DNA from: Flavobacteriales bacterium
GTDB lineage: Bacteria > Bacteroidota > Bacteroidia > Flavobacteriales_D > Crocinitomicaceae
Assembly: GCA_022361195.1 (NCBI GenBank)
Contig: JAKSBJ010000232.1
Span: 1-64,000 of the forward strand
Reading direction: 5' to 3'
DNA: 64,000 nt
Below the pieces are notes generated by a model that worked only from the letters and a program-made list of their open reading frames with translations, made no database searches and had not been told where the DNA came from. A program made the position numbers and the translations under genes. Positions 16,256 through 25,297 of this stretch are shown in pieces (position 1 is the first letter of the stretch; every line of letters begins with the position of its first letter).

Positions 16256-18034
16256 TTATTCTCCACCCTCACAGGCACCTCCTTCACATGCTCCGGCTTC
16301 GCAAGCACCAGCCTCGCATCCCATTGCTTCTTCTTCTTCAATCACCTCAACGGCATCTTCAAATTCTTCCATCAAATCCGGATTCATTCGTTGCTCCATC
16401 TTGTTCAACTCATCCGAAACAACTTCAGTTAAAATTCTCAATGCATTTTTAGAATCATCTTTTAAAGCAAGACTAAAGCTACCTGCATCTAAATTTGCCG
16501 CTCCTGAGAAATCCTTAAACAAGTTAACGTATACTCGTGCATCGTTAAGGTTTTCCATTTTTGCAAGACTAGCAAAGTTGGCATAAATACCAAATGGATC
16601 TTTTCCTAAAGTACCTTTTGGATCTTTAATTTTAGCACCTTTTCCAGTTGCTACTTTTTGAGCCCAGGCACTATCATTAGAGGCAAATAATACATCTTTA
16701 CCTAAGTGAATGTAAGCTTCATCAATTCGGATTACTCCATTAGCTTGTTCTTCAATTTCAGGACCATAAGCCGTTTCTTCCATCTCCTCCAGTATAGCCA
16801 TGATCTCTTCTGTCTCCATTGTTACATCAGCAAGATCAACGTCAGATTCACCTCCAGTCATCTCCATCATTGATTTCATTGCTTTTTCAATTACACTGCG
16901 ATTAGAAACTCTCAATGCAACACCAAAAACAGGCTCAGTAGTTGTGTAAGTATAAGGATCACCGTAACCAAAATCCCAAGTCACTTCCTTTGTCTCAATT
17001 CTGTCAATAACATACATTGCTTCTCCCGATAAAGCTGTTTTAGCTTCATCAATTGACAATCCTACTTCAGACAATCCCTCGTCTAAATCTTCCATTTCAT
17101 CCTCACCTAAAGTTGCCTCTAAGTAATCAAACATCTCGGTAAACTTGACGTGATAAGTTCCTACCAACACTGGATTTGGATTATTACCATAAGAAAGTAG
17201 TTTTTTATCAATTGGACCATCGCCAATAAAATTCAAATCTTCTTTTAATTCATCTGACAAATGAGTGATATAAGAAAGATCAACACTTCCGTTTTCAAAG
17301 TTCAATGCAAACTCATAAGACATTCCTTCATAAATATCTTTCATTGATTCCAACTCATCACTTTCGCCCATGCTCATTTCCTCAAGGTAAGAGTACATTC
17401 CAGCTCCATCATAGTAAATTGAAATATCATCTTCTTTTTTCAAAAAGTCAGCATATTTCATATCTACCTCAGCATCATCAGCTGCTTTTATCAAATCAAT
17501 GTTTTTATTTACCTGAGATTCTCCTTGATCTCCCCCACCACCAGTTAACATAGCAGCAAAGTCCATAGGAATGTTTGACATTACGGCAAACTCTTCATTC
17601 CAAACAACAACAAAGTTATCACCTTCCTTTATGGTATAGGTAAACCCTTCTTTTTCTTTGATTTTAGCGTTGGCTTCCTTCTCCAACATCTCTTTAAATT
17701 TCCCTTCATCCTTAATTTTAAAGATGACATAAAAATTAGGTGTGAATGATTGTCCTTTACCCACTACAGCCTGAGTCTTGACATTATAGTCAATACCTGT
17801 TAAGCTATCGTCAATAAATAATCCTGTAATTAGTTCGTACGTATAAGGAAGAGCTCCATCCTGAACTCCTGATTTATCCAAAAGGTTTTGAGGAGTTAGA
17901 TTAATGATTAACCAAGGCTCTTCAATTTTACCAATCATTGCTCCCACTTGTTCTTCTCTGGTTCTATCCGCAGAACAAGCAACGAAAATCAAAACTAAAA
18001 AGCTAAATGTTAATAGTTTACCAATTTTACTCAT
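16256..18034 (-). CDS. DUF4836-like lipoprotein with C-terminal Cys-Glu-Gly repeats
   Basis: 592 residues from the ATG at 18034; a TTG at 18055 would give a longer, less likely start. The lipobox FLVLIFVACS puts the lipidated Cys at residue 20, so the protein is an outer- or inner-membrane lipoprotein. The body is acidic, with long alpha/beta stretches rich in KADDAEVDMKYADFL-like and YGNNPNPVLVGTYHVKF-like segments, resembling the Bacteroidota DUF4836 family, whose function is not known. The tail is unusual: an acidic run (EVIEEEEAM) leads into GCEAGACEAGACEGGACE, several repeats of a five-residue E-A/G-G-A-C unit. The tail could bind metal or be oxidised. A promoter pair lies upstream and a strong terminator downstream. 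Confidence 0.7.
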   Translation of the reverse strand: MSKIGKLLTFSFLVLIFVACSADRTREEQVGAMIGKIEEPWLIINLTPQNLLDKSGVQDGALPYTYELITGLFIDDSLTGIDYNVKTQAVVGKGQSFTPNFYVIFKIKDEGKFKEMLEKEANAKIKEKEGFTYTIKEGDNFVVVWNEEFAVMSNIPMDFAAMLTGGGGDQGESQVNKNIDLIKAADDAEVDMKYADFLKKEDDISIYYDGAGMYSYLEEMSMGESDELESMKDIYEGMSYEFALNFENGSVDLSYITHLSDELKEDLNFIGDGPIDKKLLSYGNNPNPVLVGTYHVKFTEMFDYLEATLGEDEMEDLDEGLSEVGLSIDEAKTALSGEAMYVIDRIETKEVTWDFGYGDPYTYTTTEPVFGVALRVSNRSVIEKAMKSMMEMTGGESDVDLADVTMETEEIMAILEEMEETAYGPEIEEQANGVIRIDEAYIHLGKDVLFASNDSAWAQKVATGKGAKIKDPKGTLGKDPFGIYANFASLAKMENLNDARVYVNLFKDFSGAANLDAGSFSLALKDDSKNALRILTEVVSDELNKMEQRMNPDLMEEFEDAVEVIEEEEAMGCEAGACEAGACEGGACEGGE

Positions 18035-18121
18035 ATTAAAAATGTTCGTTTTCAAAATTGTGGAAGAAATACGTTTAGGACCATTTATTTCTCCCGTTCT
18101 TTTTAATTAAATGTTGTCAAG

Positions 18122-18150
18122 CAAAGTTAATCAAATCTTCTTTGTTTCAA
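18122..18150 (-). promoter_or_regulatory. Promoter for the DUF4836 lipoprotein gene
   Basis: On the minus strand: TTG (18150-18148), 18-base spacer, TAACTTTG (18129-18122). This fits the Bacteroidota consensus TTTG-N19-21-TAnnTTTG closely. The leader would be about 80 nt. Confidence 0.65.
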
Positions 18151-18171
18151 TTTTGAAAGGAATTATCTTTG
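18141..18171 (+). promoter_or_regulatory. Promoter for the gene at 18192, sets its start
   Basis: TTTG (18141-18144), 19-base spacer, TATCTTTG (18164-18171): an exact match to the Bacteroidota consensus. Transcription would begin near 18177, downstream of the ATG at 18111, which therefore cannot be the start codon. Confidence 0.75.
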
Positions 18172-18191
18172 TACATATAAATATTTACTAC

Positions 18192-18764
18192 TTGCACACA
18201 ATAGAACCATATTACAATTGGCGAGGTTATTATATTGCTTCCGAGGATATTCAATCTCCTTTTTATGAAAGGATTTACAGTGAATTTGAATTCACGGATA
18301 CGATCTATAACTACTGTATCCATCCTCAATGGGATAACATTGGATCTCCTACCCTCTTTATTAAGATTTTGTTCAGTGATTACGATGAGGGCTTTGCCAT
18401 CATTGAATTGTTTGGAGAATGGAATGATGCCGTTCAAAATGACATTATGATTTTTAAACGGGATATTTTAGAACATTTAATGCAATGTGGTATTTCCAAG
18501 TTTATTTTAATAGCTGAAAACATTCTCAACTTTCACGCCTCAGATGATTGTTATTATGAAGAATGGTTTGATGAAGTGGAAGATGAAGGTGGGTGGATTG
18601 CCATGCTCAACTTACGGCCACATGTGTTAGAAGAAATTCAGTCCGAAGAATTGGACCAGTATTTTGTACTAGGCGGAGAACTCAGTGACTTTGCATGGCG
18701 AACCATGACTCCCCAACAATTCTACTCTAAAGTAAGTGGCTACGTTCAAAAGAGACTTTGCTAA
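18192..18764 (+). CDS. Conserved hypothetical protein, acidic, about 190 residues
   Basis: The frame is open from an ATG at 18111, but a perfect promoter at 18141-18171 places the transcript start after it. The likely start is TTG 18192, giving 190 residues beginning LHTIEPYYNWRGYYIASEDI. The protein is acidic and aromatic-rich (FGEWNDAVQNDIMIFKRDIL, DCYYEEWFDEVEDEGGWIAM) with no signal peptide or membrane segment, so it is cytoplasmic. It looks like a conserved Bacteroidota family with no assigned function. It is convergent with the NUDIX gene and has its own promoter. Confidence 0.7.
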   Translation: MHTIEPYYNWRGYYIASEDIQSPFYERIYSEFEFTDTIYNYCIHPQWDNIGSPTLFIKILFSDYDEGFAIIELFGEWNDAVQNDIMIFKRDILEHLMQCGISKFILIAENILNFHASDDCYYEEWFDEVEDEGGWIAMLNLRPHVLEEIQSEELDQYFVLGGELSDFAWRTMTPQQFYSKVSGYVQKRLC

Positions 18765-18775
18765 ACAAGTACCTT

Positions 18776-19216
18776 TTACATTCTTGAAAGGTTACCTGCA
18801 ACGACTTTGTCAATTGGAAAAGTAAATTCATCCGGATTCAGATCTACCAAAGGCATCCATCTAAATCCCTGCTGATTTCTCTTTAGTGACTCTTTGCGAC
18901 TAGGAGACGGAATCATATCAATCTCTTTCGTTGAAACAAAAAAGTAGAAGCTGTGTAGTTGATCGGCTTTATTAAACTGAGATTGCTGAAAAAACTCATT
19001 GGTATAATAAAACTCATCTACCTGAATGATGATATCCAGCTCTTCGTAAAATTCCCGAATTAAACAATCGGCAATTCCCTCTCCCTTTTCAACTCCGCCA
19101 CCAGGAAATTTAGTCATCAATACTCCAGCACGATTTTCGTCTGTAATTAAAACAGCGCCTTCGTGTATCAGGAGCCCATAAACTCTTAGATTGAAGTTCT
19201 CTATTGAATGTGCCAA
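18776..19216 (-). CDS. NUDIX hydrolase
   Basis: About 146 residues from a TTG at 19216; the frame is open further, to 19282, but a -7 box (19240-19247) sits inside that extension. The NUDIX box is FPGGGVEKGEGIADCLIREFYEELDI, fitting Gx5Ex7REUxEExxU with D in place of the last G. NUDIX enzymes hydrolyse nucleoside diphosphates linked to another group, using Mg2+ bound by the EExxE-type glutamates. The strand start LRVYGLLIHEGAVLITDE resembles MutT-like housekeeping members. Exact substrate unknown. It is divergent from the carboxylase gene. Confidence 0.85.
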   Translation of the reverse strand: MAHSIENFNLRVYGLLIHEGAVLITDENRAGVLMTKFPGGGVEKGEGIADCLIREFYEELDIIIQVDEFYYTNEFFQQSQFNKADQLHSFYFFVSTKEIDMIPSPSRKESLKRNQQGFRWMPLVDLNPDEFTFPIDKVVAGNLSRM

Positions 19217-19239
19217 AGGTCTAAAAATAAATTTGGGGC

Positions 19240-19247
19240 CAAAGATA
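19240..19247 (-). promoter_or_regulatory. -7 promoter box for the NUDIX gene
   Basis: TATCTTTG on the minus strand, exact TAnnTTTG, ending 23 bases before the proposed TTG start. No clear -33 TTTG at the right spacing. Confidence 0.5.
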
Positions 19248-19266
19248 AAATCTATAAGCAATATAG

Positions 19267-19274
19267 TATATTTG
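19267..19274 (+). promoter_or_regulatory. -7 promoter box for the acyl-CoA carboxylase gene
   Basis: TATATTTG, exact TAnnTTTG, 24 bases before the ATG at 19299. No clear -33 element. Confidence 0.5.
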
Positions 19275-19298
19275 ATCTCCAATAAAATTTAAGATTAG

Positions 19299-20942
19299 AT
19301 GGCTATTTCTGCACAAGAACTTGAGTTTAATAAGAATGACGATGCTATTCGAATGATGATTTCCGAAATGGAGCAACGATTAGCTAAAATTGAATTGGGA
19401 GGAGGAAAAAAACGAATTGATAAACTCCATGCCAAAGGCAAACTAACTGCGCGTGAGCGAATTGAGAAGTTAGTTGATCCCGGAACAGAAGTATTAGAAA
19501 TTGGAGCTTTTGTTGGAGATGGAATGTATGAAGAGTACGGAGGATGTCCATCTGGGGGTGTTGTAATTAAAATAGGTTATGTAAGTGGCCGACAAGCCAT
19601 TATTGTAGCCAATGATGCTACTGTCAAGGCAGGTGCCTGGTTTCCTATTACTGGGAAAAAGAACCTACGAGCTCAGGAAATTGCAATGGAAAACCACCTT
19701 CCCATTATTTATTTGGTTGATTCGGCAGGAGTATTCTTGCCTTTGCAAGATGAAATTTTTCCAGACAAAGAACATTTTGGAAGAATTTTCAGAAATAATG
19801 CTGTCCTTTCCTCAATGGGAATTACCCAAATTGCTGCAGTAATGGGCAGTTGTGTTGCCGGAGGAGCTTATTTACCAATCATGTCAGACGAATCTTTAAT
19901 TGTTGACAAAACAGGAACCATCTTCTTAGCAGGTTCATATTTGGTAAAAGCAGCAATTGGAGAAAGTATTGATAATGAAACGTTAGGAGGAGCAACAACG
20001 CACACTTCTATATCAGGAGTTTGTGATTACAAAGCTAAAGATGACGAAGACTGCCTAAACACTATTCGTGACTTAATGAGTCGAATTGGGGAACAAGAAA
20101 AAGCAGGATTTGACCGTATTGAAGCCGTGGCTCCTAAAGAAGAAGAAAGAGAAATTTACGGAATTCTTCCCAGAGACAGAGCTAAACCTTATAATGTAAA
20201 GGATATTATTAAGCGTTTAGTGGACAACTCTGAGTTTACTGAATACAAAGAAGATTATGGTAAAACCATTGTTACGGGGTATGCTCGAATTGATGGTTGG
20301 AGTGTTGGAATTGTAGCTAACCAAAGAGAGATTTTAAAAACCTCAAAGGGTGAGATGCAGTTTGGAGGAGTTATTTATAATGACTCCGCCGATAAAGCTT
20401 CACGTTTTATCATGGTTTGTAATCAAAAAAATATTCCATTAGTCTTTTTACAGGATGTAACCGGATTTATGGTTGGTTCTAAATCGGAACATGCTGGAAT
20501 TATTAAAGATGGAGCCAAAATGGTAAACGCTATGTCCAACTCTGTTGTTCCAAAATTCACAGTAATTATGGGGAACTCTTATGGAGCTGGAAATTATGCC
20601 ATGTGTGGTAAAGCTTACGATCCAAGGTTGATTGTATCCTGGCCAACGGCGAATTTGGCTGTGATGAGTGGTGCTTCAGCAGCGAAAACACTTCTTCAAA
20701 TTGAAATTGCTTCAATGAAAGCTAAAGGTGAGGAACCGAACGAAGAAGAACAACAAAAACTCTACGATAAGATTAAATCGAGATACGACGCTCAGATTTC
20801 ACCTTACTACTCCGCTGCCAGATTGTGGGTAGACGCTATTATTGATCCACTTGAAACCCGTAAGGTTATTTCAATGGGAATTGAGATGGCAAATCATAAA
20901 AAATCCGAACAACGTTATAACGTAGGCGCAATTCAAACCTGA
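19299..20942 (+). CDS. Acyl-CoA carboxylase, carboxyltransferase beta subunit (methylcrotonyl-CoA type)
   Basis: 547 residues, a full-length biotin-dependent carboxyltransferase. The N-terminal half has GKLTARERIEKLVDPGT, DATVKAGAWFPIT and GSCVAGGAYLPIMSDESLIV. The C-terminal half has GYARIDGWSVGIVANQ, QDVTGFMVGSKSEHAGIIKDGAKM and TVIMGNSYGAGNYAM. The oxyanion-type loops are GSCVAGGAYLP and GNSYGAGNYAM. LGGATTHTSISGVCDYKA matches methylcrotonyl- or geranyl-CoA carboxylase beta subunits better than propionyl-CoA ones. It transfers CO2 from carboxybiotin to an acyl-CoA, probably in leucine breakdown. No biotin carboxylase subunit is nearby, so the alpha subunit must be elsewhere. Function class sure, substrate inferred. 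Confidence 0.9.
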   Translation: MAISAQELEFNKNDDAIRMMISEMEQRLAKIELGGGKKRIDKLHAKGKLTARERIEKLVDPGTEVLEIGAFVGDGMYEEYGGCPSGGVVIKIGYVSGRQAIIVANDATVKAGAWFPITGKKNLRAQEIAMENHLPIIYLVDSAGVFLPLQDEIFPDKEHFGRIFRNNAVLSSMGITQIAAVMGSCVAGGAYLPIMSDESLIVDKTGTIFLAGSYLVKAAIGESIDNETLGGATTHTSISGVCDYKAKDDEDCLNTIRDLMSRIGEQEKAGFDRIEAVAPKEEEREIYGILPRDRAKPYNVKDIIKRLVDNSEFTEYKEDYGKTIVTGYARIDGWSVGIVANQREILKTSKGEMQFGGVIYNDSADKASRFIMVCNQKNIPLVFLQDVTGFMVGSKSEHAGIIKDGAKMVNAMSNSVVPKFTVIMGNSYGAGNYAMCGKAYDPRLIVSWPTANLAVMSGASAAKTLLQIEIASMKAKGEEPNEEEQQKLYDKIKSRYDAQISPYYSAARLWVDAIIDPLETRKVISMGIEMANHKKSEQRYNVGAIQT

Positions 20943-20943
20943 T

Positions 20944-21354
20944 TTGTACCACTTAAATGATGATATATTTGAAGAACGGTTCAGGAATTGCAGTCTTGAA
21001 CCGTCTCTTTTTACGCATGAGGCTCATTTGCGTTTGGCTTATATCCACATAAGAAAATATGGAGAAGATAAGGCTATTCAAAACCTCTGCCTACAAATTG
21101 CCATCTATGATCGAACGCATGATGAGGGAAAAAAATTTCATCATACCATCACCGTTGTTGCAGTAAAAATTGTCTATCACTTCATACGAAAATCCAGAAC
21201 CCGGAGTTTTAGAACTTTTTTGACGGAATTTCCTCAACTAAATACCAACTTTAGAGGTTTAGTATCTCAACATTATTCAATAGACCTCTTTAAACATCCC
21301 ACAGCTAGAATTGCCTATATTGAGCCAGATTTAAAGCCTTTTGGTCGTAAATAA
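20944..21354 (+). CDS. Conserved hypothetical protein, cytoplasmic, 136 residues
   Basis: It starts at a TTG one base after the carboxylase stop; no in-frame ATG exists nearby, so translational coupling is likely. The protein is helical with several His residues: SLFTHEAHLRLAYIHIRKYG, then IYDRTHDEGKKFHHTITVVAV, and a C-terminal HPTARIAYIEPDLKPFG. The pattern FTHEAHLRLAY...KYG...I..Y...KFHHTIT recurs in many bacterial hypothetical proteins. I cannot assign a function. The His cluster could bind a metal, which is inference. Confidence 0.7.
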   Translation: MYHLNDDIFEERFRNCSLEPSLFTHEAHLRLAYIHIRKYGEDKAIQNLCLQIAIYDRTHDEGKKFHHTITVVAVKIVYHFIRKSRTRSFRTFLTEFPQLNTNFRGLVSQHYSIDLFKHPTARIAYIEPDLKPFGRK

Positions 21355-21416
21355 CCTTTTCTTTCTTTAATCAAAACATAATTTTAGCTATCTTCATTTT
21401 GTTCTAAATTGATTGT

Positions 21417-21938
21417 ATGAAAGTAATTGCTAAAGCACAGTTTAATCCTAAAATTAAAAGCTACATACTGGTGATAATGGGATTATTTTTTTCCATTACA
21501 CTATTTGGAATTCCTTTGGCGATTGTTTGGTTTTTAGGACTTGGACAATGGATTAGCCGGAAATTTTACGAGAGTTTGGAATGTGAGCTCAACGAGCGTC
21601 ATTTGGAATATAAAAAAGGAGCTTTTTTTAAGGTTGAAAAGACTATTCCTCTCGAAAACATTCAGGACTTAACCTTTGTAGACAATCCCTTTTTACGTTG
21701 GTTTGACCTCAGAATTATCAAAATAGAAACTGCAGGTAGTAGCTCTCAAAATGGCAGCGACATGAAGCTGATAGGAATTATCGAGGCCGAAAATTTCAAG
21801 CGTCAGGTTTTGACAGAACGAGATCGTCTTACCAATAAACTCCAAACAGGCAGCTCTATAACGGAAGGACAATTAGATTCGAATACCGAACTCCTAACTG
21901 AAATAAGAGACCTCTTAAAAGTCATTGCCGAAAAGTAA
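21417..21938 (+). CDS. Bacterial PH domain (bPH2/YdbS-like) membrane protein
   Basis: 173 residues. A hydrophobic segment at about 14-45 (SYILVIMGLFFSITLFGIPLAIVWFLGLGQWI) makes one or two membrane passes. The bPH2 domain follows: LECELNERHLEYKKGAFFKVEKTIPLENIQDL, then FLRWFDLRIIKIETAG, the family signature. The C-terminal 40 residues are charged and probably form a coiled coil. PH-domain membrane proteins of this class are often linked to envelope functions, but no specific role is known. It probably shares a transcript with its neighbours (12 bases to the next gene). Confidence 0.8.
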   Translation: MKVIAKAQFNPKIKSYILVIMGLFFSITLFGIPLAIVWFLGLGQWISRKFYESLECELNERHLEYKKGAFFKVEKTIPLENIQDLTFVDNPFLRWFDLRIIKIETAGSSSQNGSDMKLIGIIEAENFKRQVLTERDRLTNKLQTGSSITEGQLDSNTELLTEIRDLLKVIAEK

Positions 21939-21950
21939 AACCTAGCAATC

Positions 21951-22295
21951 ATGGATGCTAAAATTGAACACTTCTATTTTGACAAAGAAGAGCCAATTAA
22001 AAGCTGCATTTTAGCTTTACGTGATTTGATTTTAGAGTCAGACGAACTTATTAGCGAAGGAATCAAATACAATCAACCCTTTTTTCTTTATAAAAACAAG
22101 AACTTTGCTTACATCTGGTTCGAGAAAAAAAGTGGTGATCCCTACCTTGGAATTACAAAAGGAGCTAAAATAGACCACCCTATTTTGGTCAAAGGAAATA
22201 GAAATACTATAAAAATTATTCCCATCAACCCCAAAAAGGATCTTCCTATCAAAGAAATTACCGAAGTATTTGAATTAGCCAAAGATTTTTTTTAG
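21951..22295 (+). CDS. DUF1801 family protein
   Basis: 114 residues. It contains the DUF1801 core: EPIKSCILALRDLILESDELISEGIKYNQPFFLYKNKNFAYIWF, where helix 1 is followed by a hydrophobic beta segment, and a GITKGAKIDHP block. The fold is small and cytoplasmic, and no catalytic residues are known for the family. The first gene of the window (1-329) belongs to the YdeI/OmdA group, which often carries a DUF1801-like N-terminus, but the two are far apart here. Function unknown. Confidence 0.8.
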   Translation: MDAKIEHFYFDKEEPIKSCILALRDLILESDELISEGIKYNQPFFLYKNKNFAYIWFEKKSGDPYLGITKGAKIDHPILVKGNRNTIKIIPINPKKDLPIKEITEVFELAKDFF

Positions 22296-22407
22296 TCTAT
22301 TCATCTGGATTAAAACCACTTTAAAAAACTCATTTCCCATTTAGGGAAATTATCATTTCATTTGACCGGGCAAATGAGTATATTCGTAAGCTTATCAATC
22401 CTGGATT

Positions 22408-24510
22408 TTGACACTTAAGCAATTAATAGCCATTTGGGCCTGTTTTCTCATGGTCCCCACCGTACAGTCACAAGAGTACGGAGATCCGGATTTTTACCTT
22501 ATTGATTCCTTAAATTTAGAGCGTCTCAACGATTGGGATAGAGAACTAATTGATTCTACTCTACACCTTTATCACCAAACAAAGAATGATACCATTCAAC
22601 TTGAGCTACTGGAGCACTTAGTCGATAATTGCTGGAATGAGCGGGTTTGGCCACGTTATAATAACTTTATGATTCTGCAGGTTAAGAAAAACCTGAGTCA
22701 AAATTCGTCCGTCGAAGTTCAACTAAAAAACAAATACTTCTTAGCTGGAGCCCTGAATAACATTGGTTTGGAAAATGACCAAAAAGGTCGACTTGGTGAT
22801 GCTCTCAACTATTATCATGAAGCCCTTCGTTTATACGAAGAAGTAGGTAATCAAAAAGGCATGTCTGTGACGCTTAACAACCTTTCTGTTATTCACAGTA
22901 TACTCGGCAATTTTGAAAAATCTATTATCTATCAAAAAGAGAGCATTCGACTAAAACGAGAAATTAGGGACCATGAAGGAATCACTGTTTCATACATTAA
23001 TTTAGGGCATGTTTATGAGAATAAAAAGAGCCATTTTGAAGCCTTAGAATACTATGAAAAAGCATTGGCTATTGGTTTAGAATACAATGACACCAGAGGA
23101 ACAGCTCTTGCCTACTCTAAAATTGGTGACATTTATGAGTTAGAAGAGGTTTACCCCAAAGCCCTGAGCTTTAACCTAAAAAGCCTTGAACTATGGCAGG
23201 AAATTGGAAGTGATGTAGGAATTAGTATGACATCCAATAGTATTGGTTCTGTTTTATTGCAGCAAGGAAAATACTATGAAGCGAAGAAGTACGCTGAAAA
23301 AAGTTTGGCCATAGCTCTAGAACTGGACTACCCTCAGGATATTCAAAATGCAGCAAAAACCCTAAGTTTTATTCATGAGGACATGAGAAACTACAAAGCT
23401 GCTTTAGAGTATTTTCAACTTTATACTGAGATGGAAAGCCGTTTAATTAATGATGAAACGGAGAAAAAAGCCTACAAAATTTCCATGCAATATGAATATG
23501 AACGAGAAGCTTTAAAGGATAGTCTAGAATACGCCAAAAGGGAGGAATTAAATACACTCGCTTTAAAAAATCAGCAAGCTGAAAATTATGCACTATATGG
23601 AGGATTAATTTTGATGGCCATTATCTTGTTTTTAGGATGGAGGAGTTTACAACATCGTAAAAGGGTAAATGAGCTGGTACAACAACAAAAGGAGCAAGTT
23701 GAAGTACGAAAAGAAGAAATTGAGCAAAAACACCAGGTTTTGTCCATCGCCCACAAAGAAATATCGGACAGTATTAGTTATGCGCAACGAATCCAACGAG
23801 CAATTCTACCTTCAGAGGAAAAGCTCAATCAGTTGTTGGGACAAGGTTTTGTTCTTTTTAAACCAAAAGACATCGTAAGTGGTGACTTTTATTGGTTAGA
23901 AGAGGTTGATAATGAATTGATTTTTGCCGTAGCAGACTGCACAGGACATGGAGTTCCCGGAGCCATGGTAAGTGTCGTTTGTCACAATGCATTAAACAGA
24001 AGTGTTAGAGAGTTTGACTTAAGACAACCCGCTGATATACTCAATAAAACACGAGAGTTGGTCATTGAAGCATTTTCTGCTAATAAAGAAAATGTACGCG
24101 ATGGAATGGATATTTCACTTTGTCGCCTCAATATAAATACCCGAGATTTACAATGGGCAGGGGCTTATAACCCTCTCTACCTTATTCGATCACAAGAAAC
24201 AGAAGGCATTGTCGAATACCTTGCTGATAAACAACCAGTAGGACGTTACCAAAAAGCTCAACCATTTACAAATCATCGACTCCAATTAAAAACAGGAGAT
24301 CAATTATACCTTTTTTCAGACGGTTATCCTGACCAGTTTGGTGGACCAAAAGGAAAAAAGTTAAAATATTCTGCCTTTAAGGAATTATTGCTACAATGTT
24401 TTTCTCTTTCACCGGACGAACAAAGACGTAAACTAAACGACTACTTTGAACAGTGGAAAGGAGACATGGAACAAATTGATGATGTCTGTATAGTTGGGTT
24501 GAAAGTGTAG
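22408..24510 (+). CDS. TPR-repeat sensor with SpoIIE-type PP2C phosphatase domain
   Basis: 700 residues, starting at a TTG (22408). A signal-like segment lies at 1-22 (ending TVQSQ). TPR-like helical repeats run from about 100 to 340 (ALNYYHEALRLYEEVGNQKG, ALEYYEKALAIGLEYND, ALSFNLKSLELWQEIG). A single membrane helix is at about 392-412 (LYGGLILMAIILFLGW), then a coiled coil, then the PP2C/SpoIIE domain at about 475-700. Metal-binding aspartates are visible in SGDFYW, ADCTGHGVPGAM, SDGYPDQF and IDDVCIVGL. The TPR part is expected in the periplasm and the phosphatase inside, so it could transmit an envelope signal to an anti-anti-sigma factor. No such partner is adjacent. Confidence 0.9.
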   Translation: MTLKQLIAIWACFLMVPTVQSQEYGDPDFYLIDSLNLERLNDWDRELIDSTLHLYHQTKNDTIQLELLEHLVDNCWNERVWPRYNNFMILQVKKNLSQNSSVEVQLKNKYFLAGALNNIGLENDQKGRLGDALNYYHEALRLYEEVGNQKGMSVTLNNLSVIHSILGNFEKSIIYQKESIRLKREIRDHEGITVSYINLGHVYENKKSHFEALEYYEKALAIGLEYNDTRGTALAYSKIGDIYELEEVYPKALSFNLKSLELWQEIGSDVGISMTSNSIGSVLLQQGKYYEAKKYAEKSLAIALELDYPQDIQNAAKTLSFIHEDMRNYKAALEYFQLYTEMESRLINDETEKKAYKISMQYEYEREALKDSLEYAKREELNTLALKNQQAENYALYGGLILMAIILFLGWRSLQHRKRVNELVQQQKEQVEVRKEEIEQKHQVLSIAHKEISDSISYAQRIQRAILPSEEKLNQLLGQGFVLFKPKDIVSGDFYWLEEVDNELIFAVADCTGHGVPGAMVSVVCHNALNRSVREFDLRQPADILNKTRELVIEAFSANKENVRDGMDISLCRLNINTRDLQWAGAYNPLYLIRSQETEGIVEYLADKQPVGRYQKAQPFTNHRLQLKTGDQLYLFSDGYPDQFGGPKGKKLKYSAFKELLLQCFSLSPDEQRRKLNDYFEQWKGDMEQIDDVCIVGLKV

Positions 24511-24516
24511 TGTAAA

Positions 24517-25287
24517 CTACTTTCTTACTACGTATAACAATTCTGACTTAGGAATACGATAACGTTCAAACTGTTCAGCTGGCATTTCTTCTGATAAATC
24601 AACAACATCAACTTTAAAGCCTGCTTCTTCTAACCTTTTAGGATAATTCAAACCGTACAAACGTACGTGGTCATATTGCCAAAAATGCTTTTCTCTTTCT
24701 TCAGGAGTAGTAATTGACCAATCCTCGTAAGTTTCATTTCGGCTAGCGTCAATTGGAACTTGCATAATCCCCCAACCTCCCGGCTTCATGATTCGATAAA
24801 GCTCTTTCATACATTGCAAATCATCTTTTACATGCTCCATTACATGATTACAAAAGATGACTTCGTACTGATTATCTTCCAATGGAATTTCGTGCAGATC
24901 AAAATGTAAATCAGCTATGGGAGAAAGCAAATCACCAGTGGTATATTTTAGGTTTTTTTGATTTTTGAACTTCTTGTGAAAGCACTGCTCCGGAGCAATA
25001 TGCATCACAGTAAGATCATCTTTGGTGAAGAAGTTAGACTTGTTCTTTAAGTAAAGCCACATGGCTCTGTGCCGTTCCAGCGTTAAATCGTAAGGACACA
25101 AAACGTTTTCGCGGTGCGCGATGTCTGAACCATAAGAGAGAAATTTGCTAAATGATTTTTCACAAACAGGACATTCTACCTTATTTCCTTTATACAACAA
25201 AGGCGCAAACAAACGAAAAACATAACTCAAGCGAATTAAGATAGGACGCGGAAGCGTATTCAGCAGCCATTTATAAAACTTCTTCAT
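24517..25287 (-). CDS. Class I SAM-dependent methyltransferase with N-terminal Zn-ribbon-like motif
   Basis: 256 residues. The N-terminus has CPVCEKSFSKFLSYG and, 26 residues later, LCPYDLTLERHR, a possible metal-binding pair (CxxC...C). The methyltransferase core has VMHIAPEQCFHKKF (motif I variant), DLHEIPLEDNQYEVIFCNHVMEHV (motif IV, with the acidic residue and NHVMEH) and LYRIMKPGGWGIMQVPI. Genes of this type often act on lipid or cell-surface substrates, but the substrate here is unknown. A -7 box sits 10 bases before the start, so the mRNA has almost no leader. Confidence 0.85.
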   Translation of the reverse strand: MKKFYKWLLNTLPRPILIRLSYVFRLFAPLLYKGNKVECPVCEKSFSKFLSYGSDIAHRENVLCPYDLTLERHRAMWLYLKNKSNFFTKDDLTVMHIAPEQCFHKKFKNQKNLKYTTGDLLSPIADLHFDLHEIPLEDNQYEVIFCNHVMEHVKDDLQCMKELYRIMKPGGWGIMQVPIDASRNETYEDWSITTPEEREKHFWQYDHVRLYGLNYPKRLEEAGFKVDVVDLSEEMPAEQFERYRIPKSELLYVVRK

Positions 25288-25297
25288 AAGACGGCCC

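Noticed and set aside
16256-16330. Tandem 15-base units as a possible CRISPR-like or VNTR array
   Set aside because: The units are codon-aligned, have no spacers, and encode the Cys-rich tail of the lipoprotein.
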